A stretch of DNA of 64,000 nucleotides from Gautieria morchelliformis (lineage: Eukaryota > Basidiomycota > Agaricomycetes > Gomphales > Gomphaceae). Made by a program: the position numbers and the translations under genes. The DNA lies in the NCBI GenBank assembly GCA_015179125.1, contig WHVA01000027.1:248001-312000 (forward strand). Reading direction: 5' to 3'. Positions 10,790 through 22,532 of the stretch are shown one piece after another. Numbering within the stretch: the stretch's first letter is position 1; every line of letters begins with the position of its first letter. Below the pieces are notes generated by a model that was not told the origin of the DNA, did no database searches, and saw nothing but the letters and a program-made list of their open reading frames with translations.

Positions 10790-11350
10790 AACACTGTGAT
10801 CAAGCTCACTGACGTGTATTAAGATGACCCATCTCCAGTGGTTTACTTATGAACCTGAGAACACGAGGAAGCAAGATGATATGGGAGATCTAGCCTGGCC
10901 AGCTCAATCACCAGAGTATGCATGTGGCTGTAATTATATAGCAATGCTGGATGGTCTCGGAAGAGGTATCAGTTTGTGCCAACGTTGCTCAATAGCATGA
11001 CACGAGACAATTCTCATTTTGGTGGCATGTCCTGTACGACGTGGGAAGGTGTCATATGAAGAGACCATCGAATTTCAACATGGGGCACAACGACATGGTA
11101 ACGATGATATTACACTTGATGTATCCACTGTGACGGTGATGTAGAGCTGTGCCCTGTGGCCCAAGGAAGCCCAGGAAGCTACTGAGGTGATATGCAATGT
11201 GTTTGCAGTTTGTTTAGTATGATATTATTAGGATGGGGACCGTGCAACCAACCAACAATAAACAGTATAGGATTTCTGGCATGTTTTTTTGCCATTATGT
11301 ACTGTTTAGGTCAACTGGATATCGCTGTACCATGAGAGAGAACCATGGGC
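10790..11350. other. No gene seen
   Basis: About 560 bp with no coding signal or recognised repeat, leading up to the family B LTR. Confidence 0.35.
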
Positions 11351-11356
11351 AAAATT

Positions 11357-12073
11357 GTTAGAAACACTGAAGAAATTCTATATCGTATCACTATCCTCAC
11401 TACTACACTCGTCGATATCAAACAGAACCAACTACCCACACCCGCACATGCATATACTCACTCCAACCCATCCCCGAGATCGCCGAACTCCAACAACACA
11501 CGTTCGAACCTACTCAATCCACGCACCAGATTACCCTGATGATGTAGGAAGCCATACCATATGCTCTCACAGCCCAGAACTCCCCTATACGCCCTACACA
11601 AGCACGCCGAGCCTGGTCCCAAGACCTACACATCGTATGATCACGTGATCCAATCAAGGGATGCGACTTGACGGGTCGGCCCTGTACAAATCTCGAACCT
11701 CTTCCCCTACTCCTCCCCACATGCCATATGCCCCTTTTATCGATACAATTCAACCCCTAACTGACAAGTACACGTCGACACTAACCTTGACATTTCCCTT
11801 GCATCTATCCTTTGTTCCAGTTGCATCACATCCAAGAAAACCAAGAGTTTTCTTCAGTAGTTAAATACCACGACTTGTACGCTACATTCTAGCAGTGAAA
11901 TCCGATCCTATTTGCTCTACATCGCAATAGCTAAGTCTTGATAGCATATATCATCAGACGCATATACTTGGTTATATGCGCAGATATTTTACTATCTCTG
12001 ATTCACACTCGATTTATCTCACGTTCAGAGATTAAATCATATCACTTTCAATATTACTTTCAAATACTAACAA
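11357..12073 (+). repeat. LTR family B, copy B3 (most complete)
   Basis: Begins TGTTAGAAACACTG and ends AATACTAACA, so TG...CA. The 3' portion matches 2605-3067, and most of the unit matches 14515-15195 on the other strand. The TGTTAG start is common in Ty1/copia LTRs. No internal coding region follows. Instead an ankyrin-repeat frame starts 30 bp downstream. Confidence 0.7.
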
Positions 12074-12103
12074 GAAAAATCTGGGACAACCCCTCTTCAC
12101 ATC

Positions 12104-12972
12104 ATGGCTGAGATTGGGTTGGGACAAGCATGCCAACATCTGGTGCAGAAAGGATCAGATGTGAATGCACCTGGAGGATACTATGGCACACCACAGCAGG
12201 TGGCAGCATCACAGGGCTATGATGCAATTGTCAGGTTACTCCTAGAGAGGAGCACCGATGTGAATACACATGGAAGAGGCCATAGGAGTGTGCTGGAAGT
12301 GGCGGCATCAGAAGGTCATGATATGACTGTGCAGTCGCTCTTAGAGAAGGGAGCAGGTGCCAATGTGCAAGGAGCACACTATGGGAGTGTGCTGGAGGGG
12401 ACAGCATCAGGGGGTCATGATATGATCATCCAGTTGCTCATGGAGAAGGGCTGGGACATGGATGTTCATGGATGCTATAGGAGTGCACTGCAGGCCGCAG
12501 CATCACACAGTCATGATACAACTGTCCAGTTACTCCTAGAGAAGGACATGGATGTGAATGCTCATGGAGGATGCTATGGGAGTGTGTTGCAGGCGGCAGC
12601 AATGGAGGGTCATGATGTGACTGTCCTGTTACTCCTAGAGAAAGGTGCAGAGGTGAATGCTCAGGGAGGATACTATGGGAGTGCACTGGAGGTGGTGGTG
12701 ATAGAGGGTCATGAACCGATTGTCTGGTTGCTCCTAGAGAAGGGCACAGACGTGAATGCACAGGGAGCACACTATGGGGGTGCGCTGCAGGGGGCAGTGA
12801 TAGAGGGTCATGAACCGATTGTCTGGTTACTCCTAGAGAAGGGTGCTGATGTGAATGCTCAGGGAGTAGAGTATAGGAGTGTGCTGCATGCGGCGGTGTC
12901 ATGGGGTCATGAACCAATTGTCCAGTTGCTCTTAGAGAAGGGTGCAGATGTGAATGCTCTCATGAGCCTGGT
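12104..12972 (+). pseudogene. Ankyrin-repeat protein fragment
   Basis: Open from ATG 12104 with about eight ankyrin repeats of roughly 33 residues, each close to the pattern LLEKGADVNAQG...GSALQAA...GHE-IVQLL. The frame stays open to 13018 but leaves the repeat pattern at 12957-12973, exactly where a family C LTR begins. The tail is therefore LTR sequence and the gene is truncated. Such repeats usually mediate protein binding and in fungi often sit at the C-terminus of NACHT proteins. No NACHT domain is attached here. The repeats are very similar at DNA level, suggesting recent internal duplication. Whether the ATG is native is unknown. Confidence 0.75.
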
Positions 12973-13356
12973 TGTTAGGGCAACTCTCCCTAGACAGTGG
13001 ACTCACATGGTCTGGTAGAGGAGGATCCAAAGATATGAATAAAAGCTACCTATATGACATACAACTCACCTGGTTGAGGAGGATCCAAGGAGGAAAATCT
13101 AAGGACCTCCGCTACCAGTGCACTACTTATATACCTCACACCCCTGATTGAAGTCAGGGACACCCACTCCACTCCTGACAGACATATGCATCTCCGCAGC
13201 CCTTGCCTCCACATGCGTCTCAACCCACCACCTTGGCATCATTCTGGGACAATGCACAAAGCCAAAGCTTTGGAAACTCAGCTGGGCCCTCGGGATGTCC
13301 TCAGGTTGGAACCAAAGCTGGGGCACAAATTTTGCCGGGATGGGGTTCCCCTGACA
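12973..13356 (-). repeat. Family C 3' LTR
   Basis: 384 bp, on the minus strand TGTCAGGGGAACCCC ... GCCCTAACA. It contains a TATA box, GGTATATAAGTAG, and two copies of a TTGGATCCTCCTC...CAG block that bound a 58-nt GTGAGT...CAG segment (13012-13069). It is preceded by a polypurine tract at 13357-13371, confirming the end of a minus-strand gypsy element. Confidence 0.8.
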
Positions 13357-14285
13357 TCACCCCCCCTCTAGAGTGCTGTGTCCTCAAAGCACGGGACATT
13401 ATGGAATGGAAGGCTGTCGACTTGACCCCTCGGGGTGCTCCTGGGTGGGTTCAGTAAAATTCCTGCACTTTGGCTGGCATGTGGACATCATCTTCGGAGA
13501 CCCATGAGTTCTCTTCATACCTGTAGCCTTCCCACTTGACTAAAAACTAGAGGTGACCTTGTATGAGATGGCTGTCAAGAACCTTGTCGACGACGTAGTG
13601 TTCCTCCCTGTCAACAATTTCTGATGGCAGTGGGGGTCTGACCCTTTGGCCTGGTATCGGGTCTTCTGGGGCTGGGAGGAGTTTCACAATGTTGAATACT
13701 GGGTGCAGTTGAGCCATTGAAGTGGGCAGGCACAGCCAATACATGTTCTTCCCAACCTTCCAAACTACCGTAAAGGGGCCGAGGTATCGGTGGGCCAGCT
13801 TAGCTGAAGGCCAGGTGGTTCAGGTGTCGCTTGCATCGAGGAAGACTCAGTTGCCGATGGTGTACTTCGGAGCAGGGACTTGGCGTTGGTTGTAATACCG
13901 AGCCATGTCCTCTTTCGCCTTGACCAGTGCTGCCCAGGTGTCTGCAAGCAAGGATTCTATCCAGTGCTGGAACTCATTCACAGCTTCCATCTAAGAGTTC
14001 GGCTGGTTGGGTTCAAAGCCCATCCAAGGGTGCTGGCCAGTGTCGAGCATGAACAGAGTTTCTCGGGTCAAGGAGTAGACATGGTTATTGTACTGGAACT
14101 CTGCAAGCGGGAGGAGTTCATCCCAGTCGTCCTGGCTCTCGTTCACAAAGAGCCGAAGGTACTGTTTGAGGTCTTGGTTGACACATACCATCTGGCCGTC
14201 CCCCTGTGGGTGATATGCGGTGGTCGTGGCCAGCCTGATCCTGAGCATCCGGTACAGTTATTGGGTGAGCTCGCACTGCAGGCAT

Positions 14286-14514
14286 ATAAAGGTTTTCCTG
14301 TCTGAAAAACTGTTCAAAAAACTGTAAAGATTTTCCAATATTTTTAGTGTTTTTTATGTAAAAAAAACTATAATAAAATTTTGTGTTTTTATTAGCATTT
14401 GTTGAGCAAGAAAATTGTAAAAAAACTCAAAGTTTTTTTTTGGATATTTTTATGGGTTTCTTTGTGTTTTCACAAAGAAACCTATAAAAACACATAAAAA
14501 ACCCTACAAAAAAC
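14286..14514. repeat. AT-rich block with hairpin
   Basis: Very A/T-rich block containing GGTTTCTTTGTG (14455-14466), a TTTT loop, and CACAAAGAAACC (14471-14482). The stem extends outward to about 20 bp with one mismatch. It lies between the family C integrase remnant and LTR B4, and it may be the remaining tip of an inserted element. Not identified. Confidence 0.5.
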
Positions 14515-15195
14515 TTCGAGTGGAAGTTAAATCGAGTAGGTCTGTAATAGCAGAGTATATGTTCATACAACTGGGTATATACGTCTTACAATATTGCTAG
14601 TGAGACCAAATAACTAAGTATGTAATGAGAATAGAGGTGAAATTCACTATTTATTCTAGTGTACAGTGTCGAGTATTTAACTGTCAAGGAATGTGACTTG
14701 GCATACTTAGTATACTACAAGATAAGAACAAAGAAATGGAGGAATGGGGTAAACGGCATGTATGAGTGGTTAGAATTGAGTACGATTGGTGTGTAATGTG
14801 TAATGGAGTGTAAAGCATGATAGTGAAGAAAGGAAAATGGACTTCAAGAAGAATAGGAGATGTGGTCGAGGTATATGCAGGGTTGGCTGGTCATGTCGCG
14901 TCCCTTGATTGGGTCACATGATCATTCAATGTGTAGCTCTTGGGACCGGGCTTGGCATGCTTGTACAGGATGGATAGGGGTGTTCTGGACCATGGTAGCA
15001 CATGGTATGTGTTCTTGTGATATCAGAGTGATCGGACAAGTGGATTGGGTGGGTTCGAACATGTGTGTTTGAGCTCGGTGATCTCAGCGATTGGTTGGGG
15101 TGGGTGTATGCGTGTTCGAAGGTGAGTAGTTGGTCTGTTCGGCGTCAGGGATTGTAAGGTGAATATAGTGGATTGATATGGTTGTTTTCAATACT
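14515..15195 (-). repeat. LTR family B, copy B4, inserted in family C integrase
   Basis: Reverse-oriented copy of 11357-12073. The final 60 bp or so of the LTR are missing at the 14515 end. It interrupts the integrase core of element C. Confidence 0.65.
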
Positions 15196-16427
15196 TCCAA
15201 TATACCCATGGGATTTTGGTAGTTTGACAATGAAGTCAACACTAACCGTATCCCACTGGGACTTGGGAACTGGGAGCAGGACTAGCTCACCCATTGGGGG
15301 TGGGCATTGGACCTTGGTGTATAGGCAGAGGTCTCAGGACTTCACACACTGGCCAATGTACCTCGATATCTGCGGCCACCAATAGTTCCACACCACCAGT
15401 TCCAATGTCTTCCACCTCCCAGCATGCCTGGCTACCCAAGTGTCATGATGCTGGGACACAATTCGGCGCCAAAGGTCATGCATGTTTGGGACGTAGATTT
15501 TTCCCCGGAACTGCAACAGTCCGTCCCTCTCCAACCACTTGGCACTTTGTACCGAGCTGGAGTGCCCCTTTTGGAGTTCCTCCGCTGCCTTCACTACCAA
15601 CTCTTTGCTCTCCCCATCTCAGAAACCCCTGCAGATGTCTCAGAGGATATCAGCTTCTTCGCCAACAGCTGTCACTCCTTCGAGTGCCCAGACCGCAAAG
15701 AGCTCTGAACGGAGCAGGGTCAGGTCAGCATTGTCCCCCAGCATTGTCCCCACTCCCAGAGTTGTGGTCCGCACTTTGAGACAGGGTGTTGGGCTTGCCC
15801 ATGGACATTCCCGGCCAGTGGTGCAACTTGAAGTCGAACCGAGACAGGTAGAGGGACCATCGGGGCTGTCTCTGGTTGAGTTTCTTGTATGTGCAGAACT
15901 ACTCCATGTTTTGTGATCCGTCCAGTTCTCGACTTGGCTGTGAGCTCCTTCCAGGAAATGCTGCTACTCTTCTAAGGCTCAGATGATTGCCAGCATCTCT
16001 TTGTCATGGATCTTGTAATTCCATTCGATGGGGCTCAGGCTTTTGGAGAAGTAGGTGATTGGGTGCCACTTCTTGTCCTTCCAGGACTGCTGGGACAGGA
16101 CACAGGTCAAAGAGGGGCCGAGCATGGTGGGAGAAGTCCTGGATGAACTGACGGTAGAAGTTTACAAAGCCAACAAAGGACTGTACTTCGCGCCAATTCT
16201 GAGGTGTCAGCCACTCAGAGACACCTTTCACCTTCATCGGGTCCATCTCTACTGCTCCCTCCAAGACGATGAGCCCAAGGTATTCAATTCAGGTTTTCTC
16301 AAACTCACATTTCTCAGGTTTAAGGAACAGCTTGTATTCCCAAAGCCTCCCTAAGACCTGTTGTATGACTTCCTGATGTTCCAAGAGTGTCTTTGTGAAT
16401 ATAAGGATGTTGTTGAGGTACACACAT

Positions 16428-16948
16428 GTTGTGATAAACGAAACTGTACTATTTAAATCATCTCTCTATATATACAGAAACTAACAAAAGAACAAAAGAG
16501 AATTTATTCAAGAATAGAAACGACACTCACGACATCATAGATACCAGCGTGTGCAAGCGCCAGATGATATCACAACCAAGAGCTATCTTATCTATCAGTT
16601 AGATAAGATACAGGTACCAGTTCATTGCAACTGAATATCGGCATCGGCCACGCTTGGCCGATCAGAGAGAGCGCACCTGTCGGCAGAGGATATAAGCCAT
16701 GACATCAACAGGCACCAGCCACAGGCACCAAATGACGCAGAGGTCCATAGACTGCACAGGAGCACTGGATGTTATGGAATGACGACAGAACATCATTTCC
16801 AATAAATATGCTCAATAGCTGCCCCATAGAAGAGGCACAGAGATGGCGATTCCATCGCCAAGGGCAGCATATACATTGCACAAGAAAAACATAGCTTTCT
16901 TTTGTCTATTGTACTCCATGACACATCCAACTGACTATTATCCTAACA
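16428..16948 (-). repeat. LTR of a Ty1/copia-like insertion in family C RT
   Basis: On the minus strand it runs from TGTTAGGATAATAG (16948) to ATCACAACA (16428), 521 bp. It contains palindromes ATCTTATCTA/TAGATAAGAT near 16600 and TCGGCCA/TGGCCGA near 16645. It sits directly against family C RT coding sequence at 16427. TGTTAG...AACA ends and position 3' of a coding remnant suggest a 3' LTR. Confidence 0.55.
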
Positions 16949-17487
16949 CCATGTAGACAGGAGCTTTGTATGGTAGATAGAAGACTCTATTCCAAAGCCT
17001 ATCACCCCTGTGAATATCCCCATCTCTTTTATGGCTTTATGACTGCAAGCAGTCACCCCTTTATTTACACACAGTTTTTCGACCCATCCATCAGTATCCT
17101 GAACACTGGTAGTCATTACTATCATAGTATAAATAGCTACCACAAATGTATGAACAAATCATCCAGAAAATACTGTTTCACCCCCTGAAGTAACTGTAGA
17201 CTTGTTTGATAGCTACAGAGCTTAGTTCTCGATGTTTTTCTCTAAATCTTTGTTGAGAGTCTATTATCATTGACTATAAACTATCTCAAAAGCAAAGCCT
17301 TTGAGACACTCGTTCTTGTGATCGAACCCATTCTTCCATCAACATGGTCACGCGACCAGCATCCATCACCGACAGACGTACCTCGCCGAGCTTAGTCAGC
17401 ACCCAGTGACGGGACAAACATAACAGTCCCAGCTGCTGAGCAACAGAGATATATATTAAATCATTTTGAATATAACATATATTCTAA
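16949..17487 (-). pseudogene. Truncated internal 3' end of the same insertion
   Basis: Minus-strand frame 16943-17143 (VEKLCVNKGVTACSHKAIKE, then HTKLLSTWC) ends just before the LTR at 16948, as the last coding part of a copia-type element would. No certain domain is visible. Upstream it stops at the family C RT sequence (17488), so the insertion is 5'-truncated. Confidence 0.4.
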
Positions 17488-18000
17488 AAATGCAGATGAC
17501 ACCCTCCATAATCATATCTCGGAAAACATCATTCATCATGGTCTGGAAGGTTGCCAGGCTGTTCGTAAGGCCAAAGAACATAACCCAAGGTTCAAACAGG
17601 CCTCAGTTTGTGCGGAAGGCAGACTTCCACTCATCCCCTTCCCAAATCCAGACATTATTGAAGCCCCATTGGACATCCAGTTTTGTAAAGTACCTCATGC
17701 CCCAGAGTTGGTTGATGAGCTCAGAGATTCAGGTACCGGTTCTTGATCGTGATCACATTCAAGGCTCAGTAATCCTGTACCAGCCGGAGGGACCTGTCCT
17801 TCTTCTTGATGAAGAAGACCAGGGATGCCATTGGTGATTTAGACAGGGTGATCCTCCCGGTGCAGAGGTTTTCCGACAGGAAGTTGTCCACAATGGTTAT
17901 AAGGATGCTAACCGATGTGTTTACTTTTCTCGCACGTATTATATGGATCCCTCAAAAGATATGCAAATCCCAGCTGCTTCTGTTTCTGGTTGGGACTAAC
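17488..18000 (-). pseudogene. pol: Family C RT N-terminal half
   Basis: Minus-strand pieces [34 protein letters not shown] and FRDMIMEGVICIF, with stops between, match the start of element 3 RT. The frame should continue into VYLNNILIFTK at 16390-16426 but is split by the copia-like insertion. In that continuation the catalytic YLDD is YLNN, so the polymerase site is also mutated. Confidence 0.75.
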
Positions 18001-18009
18001 TATCGATAC

Positions 18010-18530
18010 TTAATATGATAATGCTATGCAATGGTTTCTAAAATCACTTCACTCCCCTCATGACTACCCCTTCAGAATAGGCCGGGGGCTCTCAACCCAC
18101 CTCCCCACTGTAAAGCCTTGCAGTTCTTCAACCGGGATCGGGTTGCAACATGTTTGACATATCCCTTGGGGGATGAGGCATAGACCGCTGCATGACTTGG
18201 AATACCAAAATCACAGCGGATACTTGTTCAAAATCAAAATGAACCACACTCATAAATCTTGTTGTAGCATAGAAGAGTAACAGACACAGCGAGCATGAAT
18301 TTCCTGTAAAATTTAGTGGGGCAGGAAATCACAGTATCTCTGGATCAATGTCCTACCAATATATCAAAGTTCCTGTGCCAAACTCTGCCCTATGGTGGTC
18401 GAAATGCACTAAAATTAAGGCCGCACCCACACCCAAGTTGAAAAACCCTGATTGCACGCAGTTGCATTTTGCATGCACACGCGATCCAGTGCAACCTCTT
18501 CCTGCATGCGCTGGTGCTTTCCCACACACA
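18010..18530. other. No gene seen
   Basis: Nothing recognisable beyond weak gypsy-like sequence near its left edge. No coding signal. Confidence 0.3.
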
Positions 18531-18536
18531 CTGGTT

Positions 18537-18624
18537 GAGAATAAAGATATTGAAAATATTATCAAAAGTATAAAAAATCAAAGAAATATATACATTTTTA
18601 ATATTTTCAATATCTTTATTCTCT
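18537..18624. repeat. Perfect 25-bp inverted repeat (hairpin)
   Basis: The left arm 18537-18561 starts GAGAATAAAGATATTG and the right arm 18600-18624 is its exact reverse complement, with a 38-bp A/T-rich loop. The size suits a small MITE-like or foldback element, or a transcript hairpin. No flanking gene explains it. Confidence 0.7.
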
Positions 18625-19420
18625 AGATCTAAAACTACAGCTTTCACATGGTGTGACAATGGCAACAGAGGCACATGCTACTGGGATACAGCATGAATAG
18701 CATCCCCTAATGTTTATGGATACCATATGAAGATTACTCCACATTTCGACATACCTCCAAAGAAGGCAAAAGTCGTAGTGGGTGGGGATGGTGCTTCCAA
18801 GGAACCATGGGAGCTTCATATCAGATTCACAGAAACGGGCAGAAGGTTCATCATGGATATTGAGGTGCATGAAGGTGCTGTGGTGTAGGTGATGTTTCAC
18901 TGACCTTTGGTGAAGGAATGTCCCATCACTACTCCTATTTTGAATGACGCTCTTGGACCTGCTTGCAAAGGTGTTCAAGAGTATGTCGACCCAGCTCCCA
19001 ATTGACAAAGAGAGTTAATACCATCTGCAGGAGTATTGATTTGTACAAGAAAGGAGCCACCCTTCTTTTGCGAGACTCACTTGTTATTTCAACTATGGGA
19101 TCAAGCCCAGAAGACAGCATCAAGGCTGTTTCGGAAACGACTGGATCTGACGCAATTGTAGATGCACTTAGCAACTCCCTTGAATGCCATGTCTGTATCA
19201 CTGACCATAAAGTGATCATTTGAGAGCATGCAGGCTGATTTCTGTTCAAGTTCCCCACAGGAAGTTTCTTCCAAAAGAACAACTCCATCCTGGAGCCCCT
19301 TACCTCATATGTGCACAGCACTGTGCTTGGTATGCCAGGTTCGGTGCCCATGCACCAAGAGAAATAGATCTCTTCCCTCAGACAGCACATGTAAAGTCCG
19401 TTGCTGTCCTGCACAAGCTG
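18616..19420 (-). pseudogene. Unrecognised minus-strand coding remnant
   Basis: Two overlapping minus frames (18616-19008 and 18935-19414) have protein-like composition but no motif I can name. They overlap in different frames, suggesting an intron or frameshift. They may be part of a transposase-associated gene, since transposon relics follow on both sides. Low confidence. Confidence 0.25.
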
Positions 19421-19528
19421 TAAATATTTCTTTGTGACAAAGCAATGATGAAGGAGCTCTCACCAGCTGGAGAGTCACTATTGAGGCTTTCAATCAATGT
19501 CTAGTCATCTACCAAGGGTGCTAGCTAG

Positions 19529-19775
19529 GTGGTCCATCACGTGGCACCTGTCGCTTTCCTCCACATCATGTTAGATGGTGACACCAAATACGATGCAACC
19601 AGCCAGGTCAGGCATTGTAATTGCTATTGTAAAGAAGTCAAACAGCTAGTCATCTATCAGCACCACACACTTCAGAAGCCACCATCAGAAATCACTGAGA
19701 ACCTGAATATGTCACTCCGGGTTGTTCAACATGTCTTACAGGTATACAACGAGATCAATGATGCAGTATGAGATT
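19529..19775 (+). pseudogene. Tc1/mariner-like transposase N-terminal fragment
   Basis: The segment KQLVIYQHHTLQKPPSEITE followed by NLNMSLRVVQHVLQ looks like the helix-turn-helix DNA-binding domain at the start of basidiomycete DDE transposases of the Tc1/mariner type. The frame ends at 19771 with no catalytic domain downstream, so only the DNA-binding end remains. Identification rests on pattern recognition alone. Confidence 0.45.
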
Positions 19776-20196
19776 CTAGGTCATATGAAAGGCCTGGAAA
19801 TACTCTAGCAGGTCATGAGTAAGCTGCCTCATACCTTCTCTAGGAGGGTGATCATATCTTTCTAGGAAGTGTATATATTTTTCATTCTACTTTTAACTCA
19901 TAATATAAAGAAAAGTTCATAATTGGGATATGAATAGAAAGTATATTTTATGTTTTATAAAACAGAAATAAATAATTCTTCTTTTGCCCTCCCACCATGT
20001 TCCAGAACACTCTCCTGCACTCCTTGTACATACCCTTGAGGATGCGTGAAATTTATGTTTCTTGCATCTATCGCTTTCCTTGTTAGATACAAAAAAAATG
20101 CAATTATTGTTTTCTTGTTAGATACCAAAAGTTGCCATTTTCATAATTGTCAACAAAAAAATTTGGTATTCTAAGCAGTATGCAGAAAATACATGT
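19776..20196. other. AT-rich spacer, nothing recognised
   Basis: About 400 bp of A/T-rich sequence with homopolymer runs between the two transposase relics. No coding signal. Confidence 0.35.
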
Positions 20197-21218
20197 CTAT
20201 CGGTGAGTGAAATATTCTTCAATGTCAGGAGGACAACCAAACTGCAAGGCAGTTTGGTTGGGGACAAGACAGGAGTGCACGTTGGTTAGTATCACCGCAA
20301 CACAGTAAAATAGTTCACATGCGGTACCGAAGATTTTCTGCTTCCAGACAGCATTCAGATAAGGCCAGTCCTGCAGGACCAACCCAAACGCATGCTCAAC
20401 CGATATACGCACTGAACCCATGACCCTGTTCCACTCCGCTTCCTCCAGAGTCAGCTCACCAACCCTGGCAAAAGGGCTGAGTATATGTGGCAAGACTGCA
20501 TAGGCCAAATCGCTATATACCTGAAAATAATGCTGCCCTGCCGGGTCCCCTTTGTGTGGCCCTGGCTGCACAGCATATGAAGCAAGCTTCTCAAGAAGCT
20601 TGCTTACTGTGAGGACCCTCGCATCGTTCTGGGGGGCACGATATGGGCCGGAAAGGTGACCGATGAGGCCGTTGGGCAAGGCAATGGCTTGAAATTTCAT
20701 TCCGTGGAATTTCTTGTATCCAGTGTATGCAAGCGTCTCGTTAACGTAAGGACGACAATCTGTCGTATTGTGCAGTCAAGGAAACCGAAGATCGAATTGC
20801 CAAGGGTACCGAATTCGCTGAAGGCATCGGCATAGCCTTGTAGTGTGGTGGGGGAGAGGATCCCTTCCCCGTCCCAGTCCAAGGGATGTCCCCACATGCC
20901 CTCAATATGCTGAGCCACCTTGTTTGTGAACTCGGATATTGCAGATGCCAAGCATGCATACTTGGTGGCCAGGCTGTGTAAATCCTCTGGGCTTCGCAGA
21001 TGCGCACAGAGAAGAGCAAATGCCTCTAGAGCCGATGCATTGCGCCCACATCGTGTCACCAATGGGTCTGCAATCTCCATGAGCTCTGATAGTGCAATGA
21101 GCTCTGATAGTGCAATGAGCTCATCAACTGACTGTAAAGCTATAAAGAAGTTAACAAAGGTAATGCACACACAAGACATGATTTCCTCACTGAAATCGCC
21201 AGATACATTTGGCCTCAC
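20197..21218 (-). pseudogene. PIF/Harbinger (HARBI1-like) transposase, frameshifted
   Basis: Two minus-strand frames join as one DDE nuclease-type transposase. The upstream frame (20697-21218) carries RCGRNASALEAFALLCAHLR and FGFLDCTIRQI, where the first catalytic Asp sits in LDCT (usually DGT). The downstream frame (20197-20700) carries YTGYKKFHGMKFQAI, YRAPQNDARVL, YSDLAYAVLPHI (second Asp) and VRISVEHAFG (catalytic Glu). The frames meet near 20750, where one T appears to be missing, giving QI then CRPYV in the next frame. Such transposases cut and paste DNA with short target duplications. Terminal inverted repeats were not located, nor was the usual Myb-like partner gene. The GAGCTCTGATAGTGCAAT unit is tandemly duplicated near 21085-21120. 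Confidence 0.8.
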
Positions 21219-21229
21219 ACATTTGCCTT

Positions 21230-22370
21230 AGGTACTCTCAGAGATGCATTGACCTCCCTGATCTGGACGCGGTGGGTTACAGGTTGAGGACTCAATCCCG
21301 AGGATCCGGGCATGGGGGTTGGACTGTTCTTGTTCAACGGGCGTGAGGGAGAAGATACCGGGTGTGGGATGGGGTCGCTGAGCAGCTCTAATCCATGCCA
21401 CAAGGAGCAAGGTGACCTCCTTGAGCCTTCTGCAAACGCAGCGGTTGTTGATAGTCTACCAGAAGGAACGCGTCGTGCACGTGGGCGCCTGACGCACGGT
21501 CACATGGACACGTTCAGCGCTACTAACTTGGCAGGTGCCCATATCAGGTACATTATCAAGAGTATCCATTCAGCTTGTAACAACTAGATGGTCATGATGA
21601 TCCTGGACCTCGGACTTGCTACCCCATGGACTATAATATTGTGGATACGTACACTTTGAATGGTTATTACATAATGTAGACATGTCCGCTTTGAGAAAAT
21701 GAGCCTTCCAAATTAGGATTTTGCGAGCTAAGCGTCACTTTCTCCGCCTTGCTGCCCCCAACCGACATTTGAGTCCTCATGTGCGAATGACCTCAGTCAG
21801 ATCACTCGTCGCCCACACTCAGGTGCACGAGCCAGACTGGTAGTCGACTTCCAGAGTAAGTAATCCTTTGTGCCATAACTCGTGGTCTCGGTACCCGCCA
21901 CATCATGCAACTGCTGATCGCTGTCTCACTACCGTTGTTGAAATGTTGTCTTTTAGCTAAGACATAGGCCAGAAAGCTGATCCTTCTCTCCCCTGCTTCA
22001 ATTCCTCCAACTCCCCAGACTCCTACCCGTCTGCCCCTGTGTACTAAATAAAATAAAATAAAATAAATCCCTATCTGCAGCTAAGCGGTCCTAATATCGA
22101 ATAAGAACCCCACCCAAAACTTGTCTACACCCAGCTAAATTCAGATAATTACAATCGAAATCCTGCAATACTTTAAAGCAATTCCGACACTGCCTTGCTC
22201 AGCCATGATACATAATGCACGCTTGCTAACCTGCCAAAGATTGCCTTCCCTACAATTGAACCGTCCTTCAAATAAACCGTCCGTCAAGACAAAATAAAGC
22301 TCAAACCTATAGGGCAGACTGAAGGAGTGTGTGTATCAAACTATTGACGGCGTAAAGTAACCACAAAATA
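21230..22370. other. No clear gene; short microsatellite
   Basis: About 1.1 kb with only short weak frames. An (AAAAT)n microsatellite of about four units lies at 22047-22067. Confidence 0.4.
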
Positions 22371-22532
22371 CAAGTGATTTGGATTGGAATTTGGAACAAC
22401 GTGGAAGCCGAAGAGAGTCCAAACGAGGCCATGCAGATGTCTGACATATATGTATCAATCTACCAAACAAGAGCCATTAGAGGAACCTGGGCAGCAGATT
22501 CATCACCTGATTTTGCTCACCATGAGTTGCCG

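Larger units (their letters stand above)
13378..16426 (-). pseudogene. pol: Family C pol remnant, 3' portion
   Basis: Minus-strand fragments with stops and frameshifts: EEHYVVDKVLDSHLIQG (chromodomain start, about 13560-13610), RLATTTAYHPQGDGQ and DDWDELLPLAEFQYNNH (integrase core with the DDE glutamate region, 13991-14240), RRIVSQHHDTWVARHAG (integrase zinc-binding region, about 15430-15500), and GVSEWLTPQNWREVQSFVGF (RT connection, about 16150-16230). All align by eye with element 3 pol. A piece of about 65 residues around the first catalytic aspartates was lost at the 14286-15204 insertion. Not functional. Confidence 0.8.
12973..18300 (-). mobile_element. Ty3/gypsy family C element, decayed, with nested insertions
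   Basis: Relative of element 3. From the 3' LTR upward: chromodomain and integrase end (13500-14285), integrase core (15205-15600), RNase H and RT (15800-16426), and RT N-terminal half (17488-17900). Two insertions split it, at 14286-15204 and 16427-17487. The upstream part beyond about 18000 (gag, 5' LTR) is unrecognisable or missing. Confidence 0.8.

Noticed and set aside
20197-21218. Two separate genes (20197-20700 and 20697-21218)
   Set aside because: Together they give one continuous Harbinger-type transposase with a single-base frameshift, with D, D and E spread over both parts.
22047-22067. Telomere-like repeat
   Set aside because: It is an AAAAT-type microsatellite, not TTAGGG.
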